From contig JAFAEL010000225.1 in assembly GCA_023423995.1 (NCBI GenBank), positions 1 through 64,000 of the forward strand: a DNA stretch of 64,000 bases. The letters run 5' to 3'. Of the stretch, positions 17,173-26,248 are shown in pieces. Under the pieces are notes generated by a model. That model was not told the DNA's origin. It did not search any database and worked only from the letters and a program-made list of their open reading frames with translations. The stretch's first letter is position 1. Each line of letters begins with the position of its first letter. Made by a program: the position numbers and the translations under genes. The DNA is from Pseudomonadota bacterium. Lineage in GTDB: Bacteria; Pseudomonadota; Alphaproteobacteria; Rhizobiales; Beijerinckiaceae.

Positions 17173-18063
17173 TCAGAACATCTTGGATGCCTTCAGCGTG
17201 CCGAACCGGTTCGACGTTCCCTTCGCGTCCGTAGCGCCTGCCGAGCAGGTGAAAGTCTCCTCGGTGCTACCTCCGCCCGAGGGATCCCACAGGATCTTGA
17301 ACCCCGCCGGCGTCATCGTGACGGAGCCGTAGTTCTCCCGGGCCCGTCCGAGCTCATCCTTGTTCTTCGGTTTCTTCTCCGTCCAGTAGACGTAGTCGAG
17401 ACCAAGGAAGTGATAGTAGTACTGCGAGCCGTCATCGACGCTCCACCAGCCCGCGAGCCACGGCGGCATCGTGGGCTCCCGGGGCGCCTTCGTCACTTCC
17501 CAGAACAACACCCGCTTCTGGCCGAAGATGCCGGTCTCGGACATGTTGCCCGATATGCTCTCGTTCTGCCGGATGACGTGCTTGTTCCACAGTTCCGTAT
17601 GGTAGCCGTATCCGTCGTCACGAAAAGCGAGGATGCCGCGCCGGCCGAAGATGATCGTCTTCATCTTGTCGATGGAGTTCTTGCCCGCCTTGATGTCCTC
17701 GGTCTTGCCGAAGCGGTCGGTCAGGATCTGCTCCAGCTCCCTGACATTGCCGATATAGTAGCCGTTCCCGTCGGCCGGCTTGAAAAGCTTTCGCTGCTCG
17801 CTCGCCTCCGGCACCTTCACGCCTGCGGCGTTCATCGCGTGGCTCACCTGGAAGCAGCACGGCGTCGCCTTAGGCGCGGCCTTCAACGCCTTCAGGCCTT
17901 TCGCCTCTCGTTCGGCATTCTTCTCCGGGAGCTTCTCGTTCTCCTTTCGGATCGCCTCGTTCAGCCCATCCAGGAGGTTCTTCACGGGCTTGTTGAGCTT
18001 ATTCCAGAGATAATAATGCTCGAGCATCGTGTCGAAATCGGCGTTTATCGTCGCGAATGCCAT
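17173..18063 (-). CDS. Tae4-like T6SS amidase effector with extra C-terminal domain
   Basis: A 296-residue protein without a signal peptide. Residues 65-86 (TPCCFQVSHAMNAAGVKVP) hold the likely catalytic Cys69 or Cys70, and GYGYHTELWN (about 151-160) holds the likely His155. This order and spacing fit the Tae4 amidase family, which cuts the gamma-D-Glu to mDAP bond of peptidoglycan. Residues 200-296 add a separate aromatic domain (PPWLAGWWSVDDGSQYYYHF) that the basic enzyme lacks. GC content looks lower than in the neighbours. No VgrG, Hcp, PAAR or obvious immunity gene is adjacent. A GGGAGG ribosome site supports the ATG at 18063. Confidence 0.65.
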   Translation of the reverse strand: MAFATINADFDTMLEHYYLWNKLNKPVKNLLDGLNEAIRKENEKLPEKNAEREAKGLKALKAAPKATPCCFQVSHAMNAAGVKVPEASEQRKLFKPADGNGYYIGNVRELEQILTDRFGKTEDIKAGKNSIDKMKTIIFGRRGILAFRDDGYGYHTELWNKHVIRQNESISGNMSETGIFGQKRVLFWEVTKAPREPTMPPWLAGWWSVDDGSQYYYHFLGLDYVYWTEKKPKNKDELGRARENYGSVTMTPAGFKILWDPSGGGSTEETFTCSAGATDAKGTSNRFGTLKASKMF

Positions 18064-18403
18064 GTGCGCCTCCCTGGTTGATGATCTCAGATGCCGATCA
18101 TTGCTCCGAATTCATGGCCCTGCTGACCCCGGCGACCGTCTGCAACGCGGCGCCTCGATCCGGGGAGCGCCCAAGCCGGTGCGGGGACGACGTACATTCC
18201 ATCCTCGTGGCCGCGCCTGCCGTGCGGCCTCGCACAGCGGCCGACCCCGCCTTCCGGGCCGGAGGGCGCAATCGCAGGGGGCCGCAAACGGACGGGATGG
18301 CGTACCCCTATACTTCCGGGTCCTCCCCGAGCCGCCGGATTTGGTATGATCGCGAACCCGGGCCGCTTCTGCGGGTTGTTCGGGCCGATCGGGAACAAAG
18401 AAC
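18064..18403. other. Intergenic region, likely promoters for Tae4-like and HtrA genes
   Basis: About 340 bases between divergent genes. Near the HtrA side is an extended -10-like sequence TTGGTATGAT (18341-18350) without a good -35. I see no RNA gene, repeat or conserved small frame. If an immunity gene for the Tae4-like protein exists, it is not here. Confidence 0.45.
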
Positions 18404-19510
18404 GTGCGGGACAGACTGAGCCGGATCGCCCTCACGGTAGCCGTGCTGCTTCTCGCAGCCTTCGTGGCCGAGCCGTACATCGCCCGCTTCCTCTACTCGG
18501 AGGAGGGCCCGCGAACGGTCACGCCGAGAGGCGATCTCGCGCCTTATGAACGCAGCACGGTCGAGCTATTCGAGCGCGCATCGCCCTCCGTCGTACATGT
18601 CTACGCGGTCTCCCGCGCCAGCCGAAACCGCCTGAGCGGCGATGAGAACGGGGAAGGTCAGCAGACCGGAACCGGCTTCGCCTGGGACGCAGCCGGCCAT
18701 ATCGTGACCAACAATCACGTCGTGCAGAATGCCGGCCCGATCGCCGTCCGGCTCTCCTCGGGGGAGATCGTTCCCGCGACGATCGTCGGAACGGCCCCGA
18801 ACTACGACCTCGCCGTGCTGCAACTCGGCCGCGTCCGCCAGCCCCCTCCCCCGATCGCCCTCGGGTCCTCGGCCGACCTGAAGGTGGGACAGCAGGTCTT
18901 CGCGATCGGAAATCCCTTCGGCCTCGACCAGACGCTGACGACGGGCGTGATCAGCGCCTTGCAGCGACGGCTTCCCACCGGCGAGGGTCGCGAACTCGCG
19001 GACGTGATCCAGACGGACGCCGCGATCAACCCCGGCAACTCGGGCGGACCGCTGCTGGATTCCGCCGGGCGCGTGATCGGCGTGAACACGGCGATCTTCT
19101 CGCCCTCCGGCGCTTCGGCCGGGATCGGCTTCGCCATCCCGGTGGACGTGGTCAATCGGGTGGTGCCCGAGCTCATCCGGAACGGCCGCATGCCCCAGCC
19201 GGGCATCGGCATCATCGCCGGCGCGGAGGCCGCGACGGCGCGGCTCGGCGTTCCGGGCGTCGTGGTCGTGCGCACCATGCCGGGCTCTCCGGCCGCTCGC
19301 GCCGGGATGCGCGGAATCGACCCACGCACGGGCGAGCTCGGCGACATCATCGTGGGCGTGAACGGGCGCAGAGTGTCCCGGCTCTCGGACCTGCTGGCAG
19401 AAGTGGAAAAGGCGGGCGTGGGGAAGGCGATCCAGGTCGACGTGCTGCGGGACGGGCAGACGGAACGGCTCACGGTCGACATTGCGGATCTCACGCCCGG
19501 TCGGGGCTGA
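18404..19510 (+). CDS. Membrane-anchored S1C serine protease (DegS/HtrA-like)
   Basis: A 368-residue protease with an uncleaved N-terminal anchor (LSRIALTVAVLLLAAFVAEP), a trypsin-like domain with the full triad (His105 in NNHVV, Asp135 in NYDLAVL, Ser213 in GNSGGP) and one C-terminal PDZ domain (about 270-360). Single PDZ plus an anchor resembles DegS and HtrA-like periplasmic regulators rather than DegP. It probably degrades or processes misfolded envelope proteins. The start is a GTG at 18404. It stands alone; a TetR gene begins 164 bases later with its own operator. Confidence 0.88.
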   Translation: MRDRLSRIALTVAVLLLAAFVAEPYIARFLYSEEGPRTVTPRGDLAPYERSTVELFERASPSVVHVYAVSRASRNRLSGDENGEGQQTGTGFAWDAAGHIVTNNHVVQNAGPIAVRLSSGEIVPATIVGTAPNYDLAVLQLGRVRQPPPPIALGSSADLKVGQQVFAIGNPFGLDQTLTTGVISALQRRLPTGEGRELADVIQTDAAINPGNSGGPLLDSAGRVIGVNTAIFSPSGASAGIGFAIPVDVVNRVVPELIRNGRMPQPGIGIIAGAEAATARLGVPGVVVVRTMPGSPAARAGMRGIDPRTGELGDIIVGVNGRRVSRLSDLLAEVEKAGVGKAIQVDVLRDGQTERLTVDIADLTPGRG

Positions 19511-19634
19511 GAACCGCGCGGCCTCAACGGCCAGCGGCACTGAAATTGCGAGGTACTTTACGTCTTTCGTCGCACAAAAAGCGAGCAATCCGGCTCGTGC
19601 CGCCCTTGCAGGCAGACCGAACCGGCCATATCCT

Positions 19635-19666
19635 AACTCGCGGGCAAAGTTTGTAACCCACGAGTT
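19635..19666. promoter_or_regulatory. Candidate TetR operator
   Basis: Inverted repeat AACTCGCGGG, 12-nt spacer, CCCACGAGTT (one mismatch), ending 8 bases before the TetR start. The position and form suit autoregulation of the TetR-RND operon. Confidence 0.55.
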
Positions 19667-19674
19667 TCACCTGC

Positions 19675-20304
19675 ATGCGTCCCGAGACATTGGAGCGGCG
19701 GCGGGGAAAAGTCCTCGCTGCGGCCGCGCGCCTCTTCGCGACCGAAGAATACGGCCGCGTCCACATGGACGATGTCGCGTTGGCGGCCGACATCGCCAAG
19801 CCGACGCTCTATCGCTACTTCTCCACCAAGGAAGCTCTGTTCATGGCGGCGCTGGAGCAGACGCTCCAGGAGCTGCGCGCCGATGCGGCTGCCATCCGGG
19901 CCGAGCGGGGGCCGGCCGAGGCGCGGCTGCGCAAGACCGTGGCCCTCGTCCATGATCAGGTCGGCGCCCTTGCGCCTGCCCTGCGGGCCATCGAGGGCGA
20001 GGGGAGCGGCCCCGGGGAGACGAGCCGCAAGGCCCTTCGCAAGGGCATGCGCGACATCCGGGACGAACTTGCCAGCCTGATCCGCGAAGGGGTCGAACTT
20101 GGCGAGTTCGAGGTTGCCGATTGCGAACTCGCCGCCATCGCGATCGTCGGGGCGATCCGGATGACCGCCATTGTCGGGAACGGCACGGCGGGATCGGCCC
20201 GTCGACTCAGCGACCTCCTTCTCGGCGGCCTTGCCCGCCGCACGACCCTGCCTCAACCTGCGCCGCGGCTGAATGGCGTGCTTGTCCTTGGAGACGCCTC
20301 ATGA
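19675..20304 (+). CDS. TetR family repressor of an RND efflux operon
   Basis: A 209-residue regulator with an N-terminal helix-turn-helix (about 10-55; MDDVALAADIAKPTLYRYFS with KEALFMAAL next) and a ligand-binding C-terminal domain of low conservation. Its stop overlaps the start of the periplasmic adaptor gene (ATGA), so it is the first gene of the efflux operon. By analogy with AcrR-type repressors it should bind the palindrome at 19635-19666 and be released by efflux substrates. The inducer is unknown. Confidence 0.87.
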   Translation: MRPETLERRRGKVLAAAARLFATEEYGRVHMDDVALAADIAKPTLYRYFSTKEALFMAALEQTLQELRADAAAIRAERGPAEARLRKTVALVHDQVGALAPALRAIEGEGSGPGETSRKALRKGMRDIRDELASLIREGVELGEFEVADCELAAIAIVGAIRMTAIVGNGTAGSARRLSDLLLGGLARRTTLPQPAPRLNGVLVLGDAS

Positions 20305-21413
20305 TGCGCAAGGCCCTTCTGCTGGCTCTCCTGCTCGCCGTCGGCGTGGCGGGCGCGGCCTGGTTCGGGGCGCTCGAGCGCTTCGGAATGCGGCTCCAGC
20401 TCTCGTCCCCGAAGGCCGCCGTATCGACCCCGGCGGTCGTACGGCCCGTGCCGGTCGAGACCGCGCCCGTCCAGGTCGCGGCCGTGACGGACGAGGTCGA
20501 GGCGCTCGGCACGCTCATGCCGGACGAGAGCGTCGCGATCGCGCCTGAAATCGCCGGACGGCTGACGGCGCTCGGTTTCCGGGAGGGCGACAAGGTGAAG
20601 GCCGGCCAGGTCCTGGTCGAGCTCGACACCGCCATCCTGGCGCAGGAGCTCAAGCAGGCCGAGGTCGATCTCGGACTTGCGCGCGACACCTTCGAGCGTG
20701 CGAACGCGCTCGTCCAGCGCGGCAGCGGCACCCGGGTCGCGCAGGAGCAGTCGCAGGCACAGCTCGCCGCCGCCGAGGTCCGGGTCGCGCTCGCCCGCTC
20801 GCGGCTCGAGAAGGCCACCATCACGGCGCCCATCGACGGGATCGTCGGGCTGCGCACCGTCAGCGTGGGCAGCTACCTCACTCCCGGCCAGACGGTCGTC
20901 ACCCTCGCCAAGATCGATCCGATCAAGGTCGATTTCCGCGTGCCGGAGCTGCTGCTCGAGCGGGTGGCGGTCGGCCAGAAGATCCGCGTCCAGGTGGACG
21001 CCCTGCCGAACCGGCAATTCGAGGGCAGCGTCTACGCGATCGACCCGGTCGTCGACGTGAATGGGCGAGCCATTCGCCTGCGCGCCCGCATCCCCAATCC
21101 CGACCTGCTGCTGAAGCCCGGCCTTTTCGTGCGCGTCAACATCGTGACGGACGTGCGGCAGGACGCGCTCGTGATCCCGGAATCGGCCGTCGTTCCCGAC
21201 GGCAACGCCAAGGCCGTCTATGTCGTCGAGAACGGGAAGGCGAAGCTCTCCCGCGTGAAGCTGGGCAAGCGCCTGCCGGGCCGCGTGGAGGTTGCGGAAG
21301 GGCTCGCACCCGGCCAGCGCATCGTCACCACGGGCCAGATCAGGCTTCGCGATGGCGCCGTAGTGGAGACACCACAGCCCCAGGCCAAGGCGGGCAACAC
21401 GGTCACCCAATGA
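20301..21413 (+). CDS. RND efflux periplasmic adaptor (membrane fusion protein)
   Basis: A 370-residue adaptor with an N-terminal membrane anchor or signal (ALLLALLLAVGVAGAAWFGA). The lipoyl half-motifs are GFREGDKVKAGQVLVELDTA and ATITAPIDGIVG, with a helical hairpin and beta-barrel domains between and after. It links the inner-membrane pump to an outer-membrane channel. The start ATG at 20301 overlaps the TetR stop and its own stop overlaps the pump start. No outer-membrane factor gene is in the operon. Confidence 0.9.
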   Translation: MMRKALLLALLLAVGVAGAAWFGALERFGMRLQLSSPKAAVSTPAVVRPVPVETAPVQVAAVTDEVEALGTLMPDESVAIAPEIAGRLTALGFREGDKVKAGQVLVELDTAILAQELKQAEVDLGLARDTFERANALVQRGSGTRVAQEQSQAQLAAAEVRVALARSRLEKATITAPIDGIVGLRTVSVGSYLTPGQTVVTLAKIDPIKVDFRVPELLLERVAVGQKIRVQVDALPNRQFEGSVYAIDPVVDVNGRAIRLRARIPNPDLLLKPGLFVRVNIVTDVRQDALVIPESAVVPDGNAKAVYVVENGKAKLSRVKLGKRLPGRVEVAEGLAPGQRIVTTGQIRLRDGAVVETPQPQAKAGNTVTQ

Positions 21414-24400
21414 GCCTCTTCGAGCTTTTCGTCAGGCGGCCGGTCCTCTCGACCGTCCTCAGCCTGCTCGTGATCCTGATCGGCGCGGTGTCCTATACGC
21501 GCCTGCCGGTGCGCGAGTACCCGAACATCGACGAGCCGATCGTTTCGGTGCGAACGAACTATCCCGGCGCGAGCGCGGAGATCATCGAGACGCAGGTCAC
21601 GCAGATTCTCGAGAACTCGATCGCCGGCATCGAGGGCATCGAGACCATCACGTCGATCAGCCGTCAGGAAAGCTCGAACATCTCCGTGACCTTCCGTCCG
21701 GAGGTCGATCCGGACGTCGCGGCCTCCGACGTGCGCGACCGCGTGGGCCGCGTCCGCGGCCGTCTGCCGACCGAGATCGATGAGCCGATCATCGCGAAGG
21801 TCGAGGCAGACGCCCAGCCGATCCTCTACCTGTCGCTGATGAGTTCGCGGCACAATCCGCTCGAACTCACCGACTTCGCCGACCGCTTCATCACCGACCG
21901 GGTGCAGAACGTCACGGGCGTCGCCGAGGTTCGCATCCAGGGCGAGCGGCGCATCTCCATGCGCATCTGGCTCGACCAGACACGGCTCGCCGCGCAGAAC
22001 CTCACCGTGCAGGATGTCGAGGCGGCGCTCCGCCAGCAGAATGTCGAGATCCCGTCAGGTCGGATCGAGAGCCAGGACCGCGAGTTCACGGTGCTCTCGC
22101 AGACCGGCCTCGTCACGCCCGAGCAGTTCGGCAACATCATCGTCAAGGACGTGCAGGGCTTCCCGATCCGCATCCGCGACGTGGCACGCGTCGAGATCGG
22201 CCCGCTGCAGGAGCGGAACGCGGCTTGGTTCACGGGCCGGCCCTCGGTCACCATCGGCATCGTCAAGCAGGCGACGGCAAATCCGCTCGACGTCTCCGCC
22301 GGCGTGCGCGCCGCGCTTCCCGAGATCACGTCCGACCTGCCGGACGGGATGAGCATCGCGGTCTCCTACGACACCTCCATCTTCATCGACCGCTCGATCA
22401 AGGCCGTCTACCACACGGTCGCCGAGGCAATCGCGCTCGTCGTCCTCATCATCTTCATCTTCCTGCGGTCCGTGCGGGCGACCCTCATCCCGCTTGTCAC
22501 CATCCCGGTCTCGCTGATCGGCGCATTCGCCCTCATGGCGGCGCTCGGGTTCACGGTGAACACGCTGACCCTCCTGTCGATGGTGCTCGCCATCGGGCTC
22601 GTGGTCGACGATGCCATCGTGGTGCTCGAGAACGTTCACCGGCATATCGAGGACGGGATGCGGCCCGTGCCGGCGGCGATTCGCGGCATCAAGGAAATCG
22701 CCTTCGCGGTCATCGCGATGACGCTGACCCTGGTGGCCGTGTATGCCCCGATGGCCTTCGCGACCGGCCGGACCGGCAAGCTCTTCGTCGAATTCGCCCT
22801 GACGCTCGCGGGCGCGGTGCTGGTCTCGGGCTTCGTCGCCCTGACGCTCACGCCCATGATGTGCGCCAAGCTGCTGCGCCACCATGAGAGCCACGGCCGC
22901 CTGTACAACCTGCTCGAACGCTTCTTCGAGGGCATGACGAACGGCTACCGGCGCGCGCTCGAGGCGGCTTTGTCGATGCGTCTCGTCATCGTCGTCCTGG
23001 CCCTCGCGGTCGCGGGATCGAGCTATTTCTTCTTCATGAATCTCCGGTCCGAGCTCGCCCCCGTCGAGGACCGTGGCACGATCACGTCGATCGGCGTCGC
23101 GCCCGAAGGCGCCACGCTCGCCTTCACGGCCCAGCACGCCCGCAAGGTCGAGGAGTTCTTCGCCGCCCAGCCCGAGGTGCAGAACTACCTCGTCATCGTG
23201 GGCTTCCCGGACGTGACGCGCGCGATCGCCTTCGCCCGGCTGAAGCCCTGGGAGGACCGCACCCGGACCCAGCAGGAGATGGTCGCGGAGCTGAACACCA
23301 AGCTCGCCAAGATCCCGGGCATCCGGCTCTTCGCCACGAACCCGCCCTCGCTCGGCCAGGGCGGCGCGAGCAGCCGCCCGGTGAACTTCGTGCTGCGCAG
23401 CTCCGAGAGCTACGTCCAGCTCCGGAAATACGTGGATCTCGTGCTGCAGGAGGCCTCGAAGTCTCCTGCCCTGACGAATCTCGAGACCGATCTCATCCTC
23501 GACAAGCCGCAGGTGAAGGTCGAGCTCGACCGCCAGCGCGTGGCCGATCTCGGCCTCTCGGTGGATGTCATCGGCCGCACCCTCGAGACGCTGCTCGGCG
23601 GCCGCCAGGTCACGCGCTTCAACATGAACGGCGAGCAGTATGACGTCGTGGTCCAGGTCGCGGAGGACGGCCGCGACACGACGGAGGACCTCCAGTCGAT
23701 CTATACCCGCGGCCGCAACGGCGAGATGATCCAGCTCTCGGCGGTCGTGAAGATCGAGGAGACCGTCGCCCCGAAGGAGCTGAACCGCTTCAACCAGATG
23801 CGCTCGGCCACCATCACGGCGGTGCCAGCACCCGGCTACTCGCTCGGCGATGCGCTCACGGCGATCGAGCAGGCCGCGGCGCGGGTCCTGCCCAACACCG
23901 TGCAGCTCGACTATGCGGGCCAGAGCCGCGAGTTCAAGAAGTCCGGCGCCAGCATCGTCTTCGTCTTCATCCTGGCGCTCGGCTTCATCTACCTGGTGCT
24001 CGCGGCGCAGTTCGAGAGCTTCATCGATCCGCTCGTGATCATGTTCTCGGTGCCGCTCTCCATCACGGGCGCGCTCGCTGCCCTGTACTGGTCGGGCGGG
24101 ACGCTGAGCGTCTACAGCCAGATCGGGCTCGTGACCCTCATCGGCCTGATCACCAAGCACGGCATCCTGATCATCGAGTTCACCAACCAGCTGCGCGAGG
24201 AAGGCCGGCCGCTGCGCGAGGCGCTGGTCGAAGCCGCCGCCCTACGGCTGCGGCCGATCCTGATGACGACGGGCGCCATGGTCCTGGGCGCCGTTCCGCT
24301 GGCGCTCGCGACGGGAGCGGGCGCGGAGAGCCGGGCGCAGATCGGCTGGGTGATCGTCGGCGGCATGACCTTCGGCACGCTGCTGACGCTCTTCGTCGTG

Positions 24401-24493
24401 CCGGTCGCCTACACGTATCTGGCGCGGAAGCGCCAGGACCAGCACGAGGACGCCTCGGGCCACGGCCACACGGCCCTGCAGCCCGCGGAATAG
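21410..24493 (+). CDS. RND multidrug efflux pump (HAE1/AcrB type)
   Basis: A 1027-residue inner-membrane pump, normal length for the family. It starts MSLFELFVRRPVLSTVLSLL and has twelve membrane helices in two halves, each with a large periplasmic loop. The proton-relay region reads VLAIGLVVDDAIVVLENVHR, with the paired Asp residues of helix 4. It exports hydrophobic compounds using the proton gradient. Its ATG overlaps the adaptor stop (ATGA). The outer-membrane partner must come from elsewhere. Drug range cannot be predicted. Confidence 0.93.
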   Translation: MSLFELFVRRPVLSTVLSLLVILIGAVSYTRLPVREYPNIDEPIVSVRTNYPGASAEIIETQVTQILENSIAGIEGIETITSISRQESSNISVTFRPEVDPDVAASDVRDRVGRVRGRLPTEIDEPIIAKVEADAQPILYLSLMSSRHNPLELTDFADRFITDRVQNVTGVAEVRIQGERRISMRIWLDQTRLAAQNLTVQDVEAALRQQNVEIPSGRIESQDREFTVLSQTGLVTPEQFGNIIVKDVQGFPIRIRDVARVEIGPLQERNAAWFTGRPSVTIGIVKQATANPLDVSAGVRAALPEITSDLPDGMSIAVSYDTSIFIDRSIKAVYHTVAEAIALVVLIIFIFLRSVRATLIPLVTIPVSLIGAFALMAALGFTVNTLTLLSMVLAIGLVVDDAIVVLENVHRHIEDGMRPVPAAIRGIKEIAFAVIAMTLTLVAVYAPMAFATGRTGKLFVEFALTLAGAVLVSGFVALTLTPMMCAKLLRHHESHGRLYNLLERFFEGMTNGYRRALEAALSMRLVIVVLALAVAGSSYFFFMNLRSELAPVEDRGTITSIGVAPEGATLAFTAQHARKVEEFFAAQPEVQNYLVIVGFPDVTRAIAFARLKPWEDRTRTQQEMVAELNTKLAKIPGIRLFATNPPSLGQGGASSRPVNFVLRSSESYVQLRKYVDLVLQEASKSPALTNLETDLILDKPQVKVELDRQRVADLGLSVDVIGRTLETLLGGRQVTRFNMNGEQYDVVVQVAEDGRDTTEDLQSIYTRGRNGEMIQLSAVVKIEETVAPKELNRFNQMRSATITAVPAPGYSLGDALTAIEQAAARVLPNTVQLDYAGQSREFKKSGASIVFVFILALGFIYLVLAAQFESFIDPLVIMFSVPLSITGALAALYWSGGTLSVYSQIGLVTLIGLITKHGILIIEFTNQLREEGRPLREALVEAAALRLRPILMTTGAMVLGAVPLALATGAGAESRAQIGWVIVGGMTFGTLLTLFVVPVAYTYLARKRQDQHEDASGHGHTALQPAE

Positions 24494-24524
24494 GCGGGCC
24501 GGGAGAGGTCCCGGCCACCGCTTC

Positions 24525-25526
24525 TCAGAGCATGCTCGGCAGCACCCGGTCCGGCGGACGGTGTCCGTCCATGAAGGTCCGGATGTTGACGATGACCTTC
24601 TCGCCCATGTCCATCCGGCCCTCCTCCGTGGCCGACCCCATGTGAGGCAGGAGCACGATCCGGCCCTGCCGGGCGAGCTTCACGAGCCGCGGATTGACGG
24701 TCGGCTCGTGCTCGAACACGTCGAGCCCCGCCCCTGCGAGTTCGCCCCCCTCGATCATCCGGGCGAGCGCCGTCTCGTCGATGATCTCGCCGCGCGCCGT
24801 GTTCACGATGATGGCGTGCGGCCGCATGAGCTTCAGGCGCCGGGCGGACAGGAGGTGGTAGGTCGCCGGCGTGTGCGGGCAGTTCACGGACACGATGTCC
24901 ATGCGGGCCAGCATCTGGTCGAGCGAATCCCAGTAGGTCGCCTCGAGCTCCTCCTCGATCTGCGCGGCGACCTTGCGGCGGTTGTGGTAGTGGATCGACA
25001 GGCCGAACGCCTTGGCCCGCCGGGCGAGCGCCTGGCCGATGCGGCCCATCCCGACAATGCCGAGTCGCTTCCCCGTGATGCGGCGGCCGAGCATCCAGGT
25101 CGGCGACCAGCCGGCCCACTCGTCCTCCGGAATGATGCGGGTGCCTTCGGGCAGGCGCCGCGCGACGGACAGGATGAGCGCCATCGTCATGTCCGCCGTG
25201 TCCTCGGTCAGCACGCCCGGCGTGTTGGTGACCGTGATGCCGCGGGCGAGCGCCGCCTGCACGTCGATGTGATCGACGCCGGTGCCGAAATTGGCGATCA
25301 GCCTGAGGTTGGGTCCGGCCTGCGCCAGGACCGAGGCGTTGATCTGGTCCGTGACGGTCGGGACGAGGACATCGGCCGTCTGCATCGCCTCGATCAGCTC
25401 GGCCGAGGTCATCGGCTTGTCGTCGATGTTCAGCCGCGTATCGAAGAGCTCCCGCATGCGGGTCTCGACCGCATTGGGGAGCCGCCTCGTGACCACGACC
25501 ACAGGCCTTTTCCGCGACGCCATCAT
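24525..25526 (-). CDS. D-2-hydroxyacid dehydrogenase (glyoxylate/hydroxypyruvate reductase type)
   Basis: A 333-residue NAD(P)-dependent dehydrogenase. The Rossmann motif is GIVGMGRIGQAL, and the catalytic Arg, Glu and His sit in NTARGEI, DVFEHEP and LLPHMGSATEE. The active-site loop NFGTGVDHID fits the GyaR/GRHPR subgroup that reduces glyoxylate or hydroxypyruvate to glycolate or D-glycerate. That would suit a methylotroph-related family using the serine cycle, but the substrate is inferred from similarity only. It is convergent with the RND pump gene and appears monocistronic. An ATG one codon later is also possible. Confidence 0.87.
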   Translation of the reverse strand: MMASRKRPVVVVTRRLPNAVETRMRELFDTRLNIDDKPMTSAELIEAMQTADVLVPTVTDQINASVLAQAGPNLRLIANFGTGVDHIDVQAALARGITVTNTPGVLTEDTADMTMALILSVARRLPEGTRIIPEDEWAGWSPTWMLGRRITGKRLGIVGMGRIGQALARRAKAFGLSIHYHNRRKVAAQIEEELEATYWDSLDQMLARMDIVSVNCPHTPATYHLLSARRLKLMRPHAIIVNTARGEIIDETALARMIEGGELAGAGLDVFEHEPTVNPRLVKLARQGRIVLLPHMGSATEEGRMDMGEKVIVNIRTFMDGHRPPDRVLPSML

Positions 25527-25685
25527 CGATCTGCGCTTCCCTCACGCGCCGCTTACGCGACCTTAACCCTAATCCGGCGATCCAGGGCGACAAGCCGCCC
25601 GCTGGCGGTCCGCACCGGTCTTCGCTAGTGCCGGCTGTCTAGCAGAGGTCCGGGCGAAGACAATCAACCCATAAGAGGCGTTCCC

Positions 25686-26243
25686 ATGGCGCGATACAGG
25701 TCTGTCGGCCACGCTGCGCTTTTTGCTCTTCTTCTCACCACCCTGCCCGCATCCATGGCGCCCGTCAGGGCGGCCGCCGAAGGTCCGGTCGGGAAGGTCT
25801 CCGGCCTCCCGGTACCGCGCTACGTCAGTCTCAAGACCGATCGCGTGAACCTGCGGGAAGGACCCTCGAAGGACCACAGGACCGCCTGGGTGTTTCAGCG
25901 CGCCGGGCTCCCCGTCGAGATCACGGCGGAATTCGAGGTGTGGCGTCGCATCCGCGATGCGGCCGGGACCGAAGGTTGGGTCCTCCACTCCCTCCTGTCC
26001 GGGCGGCGCACGGCGCTCGTCATGCCGTGGGCGAAAGCCGGCACGGAGGCTCTGCCGCTGTTCGAGCGGCAGGACGAGAAGAGCAATGTCGTCGCGCAGC
26101 TTCAGCCGAACGTGATCACGAGCGTACGGGCCTGCCGCGAGGGCTGGTGCCGGGTGACGATCGCCCAGCCGGGCCGCGACATCTCCGGCTTCATCAGGCA
26201 GGACCGTCTCTGGGGCGTCTACCCGAACGAAACGATCGACTAG
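25686..26243 (+). CDS. Secreted protein with two bacterial SH3 domains
   Basis: A 185-residue protein with a signal peptide (cleavage near VRA-AA) and two SH3-like repeats: the first around YVSLKTDRVNLREGPSKDHR, the second around ALPLFERQDEKSNVVAQLQP. Such domains usually bind cell-wall peptides or serve as adaptor modules in the periplasm. A pair of cysteines (VRACREGWCRV) could form a disulfide. It is convergent with the lipase gene, five bases apart. No catalytic domain is present. Confidence 0.8.
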   Translation: MARYRSVGHAALFALLLTTLPASMAPVRAAAEGPVGKVSGLPVPRYVSLKTDRVNLREGPSKDHRTAWVFQRAGLPVEITAEFEVWRRIRDAAGTEGWVLHSLLSGRRTALVMPWAKAGTEALPLFERQDEKSNVVAQLQPNVITSVRACREGWCRVTIAQPGRDISGFIRQDRLWGVYPNETID

Positions 26244-26248
26244 CACGC

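Noticed and set aside
22055-24160. About 700-codon minus-strand frame opposite the RND pump
   Set aside because: Its Asp/Arg/His-rich composition is what antisense of a membrane protein gene yields. No ribosome site or family motif.
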